A stretch of 64,000 nt of DNA from Lucinisca nassula (taxonomy: Eukaryota > Mollusca > Bivalvia > Lucinida > Lucinidae): positions 112,625,245 to 112,689,244 of the forward strand of contig OY757017.1 in assembly GCA_963580285.1 (NCBI GenBank), written 5' to 3'. Positions within the stretch are counted from its first letter, which is position 1. The number at the start of each line of letters is the position of its first letter. Below are positions 62,806 to 64,000 of the stretch, one piece after another. The notes beneath the pieces are model-generated. The model made no database searches. It worked only from the letters and a program-made list of their open reading frames with translations, and had not been told where the DNA came from. The position numbers were made by a program, and so were the translations under genes.

Positions 62806-62925
62806 ACCCGACCGGGGGTCGAACCCGGTCCACCAGAGTGACAAGCAAACACTCTACCGCGTCGCTATAAAAGCCGGCTTGTACCGCAAGGCAGTACAAG
62901 TGTGCTATATACCTATACCCTATGA
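62806..62925 (-). mobile_element. tRNA-derived SINE, type W, second copy
   Basis: Minus strand: GCCGGCTTTTATAGCGACGC, GGTAGAGTGTTTGCTTGTCA and GGACCGGGTTCGACCCCCGG. The plus strand then reads GTACCGCAAGGCAGTACAAG and TATATACCTATACCCTATGA. Both copies lie in the same orientation about 250 bp apart. Confidence 0.75.
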
Positions 62926-63515
62926 CAAACATAATATACATGTAAAATATATACATTGTCAATCTTGTCTCATCCTTAGAGACCTAACCGCTCCCAAAAC
63001 GGTCTTAAATTATTCCAGTAACGACAACATGTACTTAGGTAATTGTAATAACTGAGTGTAATAATTGCCTGAAACATTTTCTGTGTGAAACAAAACTCAA
63101 ATAAGCGTGTATTTAAATAATCACTCCTGATGGATAAGCGGAAAAAATAGTGATAAAATGTCATGCTTACTTGCTATAACCATATACGTAATGGCTTTCA
63201 AATAAAAATCTTGTATTTCTAGTCATTGACGTTCATTAGAAAATCACATGTTTCTTCTATCTGCATTTGACCAACAAATCGTTTCATTCTAGACTCATCA
63301 TAACTGATTGCAACGTCGATAATTCTAATATCGCTAGATTAGATGTTGACTTTATCGACTAACCCAGAAGCCATGCAAATTCTATATCACCAGAAATACT
63401 TATAGAAATCAAATTGTCTTAGAAAGCGTAAATTAGAAGAAGTATGACGAAGCCCTGAAATGCGTCTAGGACTGTTTTGATATCAGATTTCTTAAGGGAA
63501 GTGGTGCCATTTACC
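62926..63515. other. No recognised feature
   Basis: A-T rich, short frames only. Confidence 0.45.
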
Positions 63516-63690
63516 CATTACGATAACATAGTCGAGCTCTGAAATGACGTATTTTATATCTCTGTAACTAGCATTTCTTCAGATGAAAACTTCTGATATT
63601 ATTCTTATATCTAGTCCAAACATAGACTGTGGGTACCCGTTAGAAAGAGTACTTACAATCTATGTTTTAAAGCAAAATTAAAAATAAATG
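63516..63690 (-). mobile_element. Family B MITE, degraded
   Basis: CATTACGATAACATAGTCGAG start, TCTTATATCTAGTCCAAACATAG, then the hairpin arm GGGTACCCGTTAGAAAGAGTAC and ACAATCTATGTTTTAAAGCA. The centre is deleted and the far end has faded. Confidence 0.65.
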
Positions 63691-64000
63691 ATATACATAG
63701 TTCGAACAATTTGACATGAGACTGACCTTCATGCAAGGAATATGTTATCGCCTAATACGTCGGCTTTCGTAAACGTCTCGTGAATTTTCGGCATCTCGTG
63801 AATAGCGAACGATTTATTATAACAATATCGCCATCTTCGGAAAACGACGAAGATAAATGCATTCAGTCGGGTATGAAATTATGTTAATATAGTTCACCAG
63901 TCTCAGGTCAGTTTGTTCGAACTATACCACTATAAACCATACCGGACTTATACGGACACAACCTTTCTCAGCTGTGCTGATAATCAAGGGAATTAACACG
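63691..64000. other. No recognised feature
   Basis: Contains an AGTTCGAAC/GTTCGAACTAT pair (63698, 63917) and nothing else identifiable. Confidence 0.4.

Noticed and set aside
62806..62880. A possible minus-strand tRNA gene
   Set aside because: Two copies with the same non-tRNA extension lie 250 bp apart; it is better read as a SINE head.

Overview
This is eukaryotic, repeat-dominated DNA, most likely from a marine bivalve or related mollusc. The evidence is tRNA-derived SINEs with a common GACGTTAAAC-type tail, many palindromic MITEs, split coding sequence with GT/AG splice sites, and low gene density; the species assignment is inference. Only one piece of ordinary host coding sequence is visible: an internal exon at 59509-59692 (+) that looks like part of an extracellular Cache-domain receptor (GPR158-like). 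The other coding traces belong to mobile elements: a non-LTR reverse transcriptase (35647-37248, -), a second, Penelope-like reverse transcriptase (61132-62286, -), a mariner transposase relic (51476-52044, -) and a decayed SGNH-hydrolase-like fragment (3030-3670, +).

The most striking content is more than fifty full or partial copies of two MITE families. Family A is about 270 bp, with termini CATCACGAAAACACGCC and GGCGTGTTTTCGTAATG. Family B is about 280 bp, with termini CATCACGTGAACAAGTCCG and CGGGTGTGTTATCGTAATG. Both carry the same near-perfect central hairpin, built on GTACTCGTTAGAACCGCCTC followed by its reverse complement. A third element with unrelated, pogo-like ends and a TA target duplication (family C, two copies of exactly 348 bp) carries the same hairpin with paired, compensating substitutions. 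In about two thirds of full-length A/B copies the single bases next to the two ends are identical, and three insertions into recognisable sequences each rebuild to an empty site with a one-base overlap.

Layout. 0-6 kb: fragments of a retroelement 3' UTR (repeat R), family B copies and the SGNH relic. 6-17 kb: dense MITEs, a 200-N gap and SINEs. 17.5-20.6 kb: a possible decayed element with inverted ends. 20.6-34.8 kb: large palindromes, MITEs, SINEs and a MITE-spacer tandem array at 29.5-30.7 kb. 35.0-45.3 kb: a family A MITE split in two by an element of 9,999 bp (35171-45169) with 35-bp imperfect inverted ends and a CG target duplication. That element contains a LINE, a 1.09-kb element with an 8-bp target duplication, a 2.27-kb foldback-like element and many SINEs; one lineage is six insertions deep. 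45-59 kb: more MITEs, a 165-bp satellite, the mariner relic, a second MITE-spacer array (52.5-54.0 kb) and pogo-like and TTAA-type elements. 59-64 kb: the host exon, the Penelope-like reverse transcriptase and tRNA-like SINEs.

Repeat R, scattered through the window, is the 3' UTR of the Penelope-like reverse transcriptase at 61-62 kb. Five or more SINE types share a 3' tail motif, suggesting a shared LINE partner. All family assignments come from reading the sequence; no database search was possible.
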